The notes below the pieces were generated by a model. It searched no databases. It was not told the origin of the DNA and saw nothing but the letters and a program-made list of their open reading frames with translations. A stretch of 64,000 nucleotides of DNA from an uncultured Algibacter sp. (lineage in GTDB: Bacteria > Bacteroidota > Bacteroidia > Flavobacteriales > Flavobacteriaceae), in NCBI GenBank assembly GCA_937958265.1, contig CALGNX010000009.1:1-64000 (forward strand), in the 5' to 3' direction. The position numbers and the translations under genes were made by a program. This document shows positions 59,713 through 64,000 of the stretch, piece by piece; within the stretch, counting starts at the first letter, position 1; each line of letters begins with the position of its first letter.

Positions 59713-60690
59713 ATGGTAAATTATAAAGTTATTAAATATACAGCATCCAAGTTTGAAGCGTGGAATAACTTTGTTTTGAAATCGAAAAATGGCACCTTTC
59801 TATTTAATAGAGATTTTATGGAGTATCACCAAGATAGGTTTCAAGATTACTCTTTAATGATATATAGGAATGAGAAGTTAATAGGGGTTCTACCTGGTAA
59901 TATTTTAGATAGTGGTGTGTATTCCCATCAAGGATTAACTTATGGTGGCTTAGTTTTACCTACAGATGTTAAATTTGAAATCGTTATCGAAGTCTTTAGG
60001 GCGCTACTCGAATTTTTGAGTGTAAACGGTATTCAGGACTTAGTTTTAAAACAAGTGCCCAAAATATATCATACCCGTTTTACAGAGGAAACCCAATATT
60101 TAATGTTTCTTTTAAAAGCCGAACTTATAAAAAGAGAAACATTATCAGTTATTAGTTTAGATGCTAAAATAAAAATCTCTAATAATAGACTAGAAGGTTT
60201 TAAACGTGGTGTAAAGCACGGTTTAGTGATTAAGGAAGAGGATAATTTTGAGTTATTTTGGGATGTTATTTTAATTAAAAACCTGAAGAAAAAGCATAAT
60301 GCGGCGCCGGTACATAGTTTGGAGGAAATAACATTGTTAAAAACCCGATTCCCAAAAAATATAAGGCAGTTTAATGTGTACCATCATGGTGTTATTGTGG
60401 CAGGAACTACAATTTTTGAATCGGACTTAGTGGCACATTCGCAATATATTTCGGGTAGTGAAAATAATAATGCATTGGGCAGTCTAGACTTTTTGCATGT
60501 ACATCTTATAAACGAGGTTTTTAAAAATAAAAAGTATTTCGATTTTGGAACTTCAAATGAAAATAATGGTATGCACATTAATAAAGGGCTTCAGTTTTGG
60601 AAAGAAGGTTTTGGCGCAAGAACAGTAACTCAAGATTTTTATAAAATACAAACAGCGCATTATGATATATTAAATACTGTTTTTATATGA
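59713..60690 (+). CDS. FemAB/GNAT-like acyltransferase
   Basis: GTFLFNRDFMEYHQDRFQDYSLMIYRNEKLIGVLPGN; SLDFLHVHLINEVFKNKKYFDFGTSNENNG. Confidence 0.75.
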   Translation: MVNYKVIKYTASKFEAWNNFVLKSKNGTFLFNRDFMEYHQDRFQDYSLMIYRNEKLIGVLPGNILDSGVYSHQGLTYGGLVLPTDVKFEIVIEVFRALLEFLSVNGIQDLVLKQVPKIYHTRFTEETQYLMFLLKAELIKRETLSVISLDAKIKISNNRLEGFKRGVKHGLVIKEEDNFELFWDVILIKNLKKKHNAAPVHSLEEITLLKTRFPKNIRQFNVYHHGVIVAGTTIFESDLVAHSQYISGSENNNALGSLDFLHVHLINEVFKNKKYFDFGTSNENNGMHINKGLQFWKEGFGARTVTQDFYKIQTAHYDILNTVFI

Positions 60691-61787
60691 TTAAATTTCT
60701 AGATTTAAAATTATTAAATAAACCTTATGAAAATGAATTTAAAGCAAAATTTGAAGCATTTTTAAATTCGGGTCAATATATTTTAGGTAACGAGGTCTTA
60801 AATTTTGAAGCAGAATTTGCGGCGTATTGTGGTACTAAGTATTGTATAGGTACTAGCAATGGACTAGATGCGCTTCATATAATTTTTGAAGCTTATAAGG
60901 TTTTAGGAAAACTTAGCGTTGGCGATGAAGTTATTGTGCCAGCTAACACCTATATAGCATCAATTTTGGCAATAAGTAATACAGGGTTAAAACCAGTATT
61001 AGTAGAGCCTGATATAAATACTTGTAATATTGACGTTTCTTCTGTCGAGCGTGCTATAACGCCATTAACTAAAGCCGTATTGGGCGTTCATTTATATGGG
61101 CAATTGTACCAAGTAAATGCCTTAGAAAAGCTGTGTGACGCTAATAATTTATTATTAATTGAAGATGCAGCGCAGGCACATGGTGCAGTTAATTTAGAAG
61201 GAAATAAAGCCGGAAACATGTCTAATGTCGCAGCGTTTAGCTTTTACCCAACAAAAAACTTAGGGGCTTTAGGCGATGCAGGGGCAATAACTACAAATAA
61301 TACGGCGCTAGCAGAAACTATCCGGAAATTAAGAAATTATGGCCGATCATCTACTTATAAATATGATTTAAAAGGTTATAACTGTAGGATGGATGAGTTG
61401 CAAGCTACTTTTTTACGTGTTAAATTGAAACACTTAGATGTAGATAATGCCAAGCGTAAAGCTAATGGACAGTTATACATAAGAAATATTAATAATTTAA
61501 AAATTAAATTACCGTTTTATTCTACAAATGAAGATCATGTGTTTCATCAATTTGTTATTCGTGTTGATGATAGAAAGGCGTTTATGGATTATATGATTAA
61601 GAATAATATTGAAACATCAATCCATTACCCGTTAGCGCCTCACGAACAAAAGGCATTTGCTAACTTTAGTCATTGTAATTTACCGCTCACAAAAAAAATA
61701 CATAAAGAGGTTGTAAGTTTACCTATTAATTCCGCTTTAACTTCAAATGAAATCAATGAGATTATAAAAGTGATAAATAAATATTAA
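60687..61787 (+). CDS. DegT/DnrJ/EryC1/StrS family sugar aminotransferase
   Basis: GTSNGLDALHII, VGDEVIVPANTYIASILAI, LIEDAAQAHGA, AFSFYPTKNLGALGDAGAI. Confidence 0.95.
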   Translation: MIKFLDLKLLNKPYENEFKAKFEAFLNSGQYILGNEVLNFEAEFAAYCGTKYCIGTSNGLDALHIIFEAYKVLGKLSVGDEVIVPANTYIASILAISNTGLKPVLVEPDINTCNIDVSSVERAITPLTKAVLGVHLYGQLYQVNALEKLCDANNLLLIEDAAQAHGAVNLEGNKAGNMSNVAAFSFYPTKNLGALGDAGAITTNNTALAETIRKLRNYGRSSTYKYDLKGYNCRMDELQATFLRVKLKHLDVDNAKRKANGQLYIRNINNLKIKLPFYSTNEDHVFHQFVIRVDDRKAFMDYMIKNNIETSIHYPLAPHEQKAFANFSHCNLPLTKKIHKEVVSLPINSALTSNEINEIIKVINKY

Positions 61788-61907
61788 GCAAGTTTTTTTT
61801 GTATAAGTGGCGTAATATTATTTTTTTAGATCTGAGTTTAGGTGAATTTTAAAAAATGAAAATCAACAAAAAGTAATACAAAGCAATAAAAATGGCAATT
61901 ATAAATT

Positions 61908-63353
61908 TTGAGTAATTTTTATAAAATAATTTTTAAAAATACAGGCTTATTTGCTGTTTCCCAAATTATTGGCATATTAGCAAGGTTGGTTTGTAACAAA
62001 GTGGCAGCTGTTTTTATTGGTCCTACAGGTATTGGTGTTATTGGGTTGATAGATAATATTTTAAGGTTAGTACGTGGTGTTACAAATTTTGGAATAGCTG
62101 TAAGTAGTGTTAGAGAAATAGCGGTACTTGAGGAAGAAGCAGGTCATTCTAATTTAAAATCGCAAAGACTCATTAAGGTTATTTATAAATGGGCTTTAGC
62201 TACCGGTTTTTTAGGCCTTTTTGTGGTTGTGTTTTTTTCAAAATATATAAGTCAAATTATTTTTGAAACAGACTCAAAATATTTGTGGATTATCGGGTTA
62301 AGTTCTTTTTTTCTTTTTAATTCTATAAGTTCCATGCGTCTTGCTGTTTTACAAGCAAAGAAAAAGGTGAATAAAATTGTATTATACAATATATTTTCTT
62401 CTATTATATCTTCGGCAATAGCTATAATAGGATATTATATTTATGGTATAAGCAGTATTATACCCGTAATTATTTTAACCGCAGTGGTTAACTTTTTATT
62501 AAGTATTTATTTTACAAAATCCATTGCTGTTAGTAAAGATAAAATAGCATTAAAACAGCTGTTTAATGAAGGTTTACCAATTGCTAAACTTGGTTTATTA
62601 TTATCGGTAAGTGCGATATTTGGAGAGCTTTGCTTTTATATTATAAGATGGTTCTTAAAGGCGAATTATTCTTTTGAAGTGTTAGGTGTTTATCAGGTAG
62701 GAAATACCTTTTTAGTAAGTTATATAGGTTTGGTTTTTGCTGCTATGTCCAATGATTATTACCCGCGATTGTGTAATTTAGATAGTGATAAAACGCAATT
62801 TGATAATTTAGTAAACGACCAAACAGAGCTAGCATTACTTATAATTGTTCCGGCTGTTTTAATTTTATATGTTATGGCACCGTATTTAGTTCCTTTACTT
62901 TATACAGAGGCGTTTTTAGACGTTTTATTAATTTTGAAAGTAGGCTTGTTAAGTATTATATTAAAAGCAATTGTTTGGCCAATTGGTTTCATAGCGCTTA
63001 CAAAGGGAAATAAAAAATTATTCCTTAAACAAAATGTACTTGGCAATATTATAAATTTGATATTTTCGGTTTTTGGCTTTTATTATTTTGGATTATTAGG
63101 GCTGGGTATTGCAATGGTTATAATGTTTTCCGTGTCTGGTATTTATAATTATATTACCGTGGTTAAATATTATAATTTTAAATACAGAAGGAATACCTTA
63201 AAGGTTATGTTTACATCTTTAATTATTTGCGTTTTGGTATTGCTTGTGTTTGTGTTTTATAGTTTTGACGGCTTTAATGTCTTATTATTTGTAATTGCAC
63301 TCTTATCTGCAATATACTCGGTACTACAATTAAAAAGCAGATTAATGAAGTAG
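61908..63353 (+). CDS. O-antigen/polysaccharide flippase (Wzx-like, MOP superfamily; TTG start)
   Basis: Polytopic; NTGLFAVSQIIGILARLVCNKVAAVFIGPTGIGVIGL. Confidence 0.88.
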   Translation: MSNFYKIIFKNTGLFAVSQIIGILARLVCNKVAAVFIGPTGIGVIGLIDNILRLVRGVTNFGIAVSSVREIAVLEEEAGHSNLKSQRLIKVIYKWALATGFLGLFVVVFFSKYISQIIFETDSKYLWIIGLSSFFLFNSISSMRLAVLQAKKKVNKIVLYNIFSSIISSAIAIIGYYIYGISSIIPVIILTAVVNFLLSIYFTKSIAVSKDKIALKQLFNEGLPIAKLGLLLSVSAIFGELCFYIIRWFLKANYSFEVLGVYQVGNTFLVSYIGLVFAAMSNDYYPRLCNLDSDKTQFDNLVNDQTELALLIIVPAVLILYVMAPYLVPLLYTEAFLDVLLILKVGLLSIILKAIVWPIGFIALTKGNKKLFLKQNVLGNIINLIFSVFGFYYFGLLGLGIAMVIMFSVSGIYNYITVVKYYNFKYRRNTLKVMFTSLIICVLVLLVFVFYSFDGFNVLLFVIALLSAIYSVLQLKSRLMK

Positions 63354-63452
63354 GTAAAACGCATTATGTAATAACAAAAATAAAAGCGAGTTTCATTTAT
63401 GGGTTATGCTGTAAAATTAATATTTAAAAGTTTTTTAAAAGTAGCTGTATGG

Positions 63453-64000
63453 CTATGAAATCGTTTTAAATGTTCTGGTTTTAAATTTTACGATTAAAAT
63501 GATGTATTTAAAAAATAGAAGAAAATTTAAAGCTTTAAGGTTACCTTTTAATTCAAAAAAAATCTTCTTGATAGAAGCTTCGTCCTCTAATTTGTTTTTA
63601 TTCATTTTAAAGGTCTTTTGTACAATAAGATAGGTGGCATGTTTAAAAAGTCGCGTTCTCTTATTTAGTTTTAAGGTGTTTGTATGCCCTAGGGAGCTAC
63701 TAAGTTTCCTTTTTTCTACAATAATATCGTCCACGTAAAGAATAGAATATTCACGAGCCATTCTCAGCCAAAAATCATAATCTTCGTAAATTAAATTTTC
63801 GTCGTAACCGTTTAATTCTTTAAATATTTTTTTATTAATTAAGGCACTTACCGAACAAATTATGTTAGAGTGGTTTAGAAGTTCTTTATAAATAAAACCA
63901 TCTTCTGGTTTAGTTGTTTTTTTCTTTTGTGAAAATTTTTCGTAGTACGTGTAAAGGTAATTGTTAGCTTTATCAATAACCCTTGTGTTTCCGTAAACAA
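63453..64000 (-). CDS. Glycosyltransferase family 2, C-terminal part truncated by window edge
   Basis: Minus frame open to 64000: NTRVIDKANNYLYTYYEKF...LLNHSNIICSVSALINKKIFKELNGYDENLIYEDYDFWLRMAREYSILYVDD. Confidence 0.85.
   Translation of the reverse strand, partial: VYGNTRVIDKANNYLYTYYEKFSQKKKTTKPEDGFIYKELLNHSNIICSVSALINKKIFKELNGYDENLIYEDYDFWLRMAREYSILYVDDIIVEKRKLSSSLGHTNTLKLNKRTRLFKHATYLIVQKTFKMNKNKLEDEASIKKIFFELKGNLKALNFLLFFKYIILIVKFKTRTFKTIS

Noticed and set aside
1-64000. CRISPR arrays, transposases, prophage, toxin-antitoxin or defence systems
   Set aside because: Searched by eye; no regularly spaced repeats, cas-like, integrase/transposase or defence signature proteins were seen.

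Overview
This is a 64 kb stretch of chromosome from a member of the Bacteroidota, probably a marine Flavobacteriaceae. The evidence is AT-rich DNA, TAnnTTTG-type -7 promoter elements, a T9SS sorting domain and flavobacterial-type gene families. The left part carries a near-complete division/cell-wall (dcw) operon: mraZ-rsmH-ftsL-ftsI-murE-mraY-murD-ftsW-murG-murC-ftsQ-ftsA-ftsZ. It is followed by yqeY-like, tRNA-Arg(TCG), a T9SS-secreted GH9 endoglucanase, PPK2, an M28 peptidase, a CheB/CheR/PAS/histidine-kinase/REC hybrid, rpsO, pnp, a GH26 lipoprotein, the primary sigma factor, a BLUF pseudogene, rpe, divergent GSIII/GSII glutamine synthetases, grpE-dnaJ, an OmpA-like protein, purU, Lrp/AsnC, an NRDE plus papain-like gene pair, CDGSH, kdsA, typA and a surface-polysaccharide cluster that runs off the right edge. 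The strongest non-genic observations are: (i) a dispersed intergenic element with structured ends, present in four copies (one expanded), with a compensatory change in its terminal inverted repeat; (ii) a 3x AAAGTGG 10-bp-period MraZ box overlapping the ORF-caller start of mraZ; (iii) a three-hairpin leader upstream of pnp; (iv) a BLUF photoreceptor ORF broken by a single in-frame TAA; (v) a palindrome at the -33 region of grpE-dnaJ; and (vi) related hairpin elements upstream of the GH9 and PPK2 genes. I did not see CRISPR arrays, transposases, prophage or an obvious defence island. All family calls come from motif recognition by eye; no searches were run.
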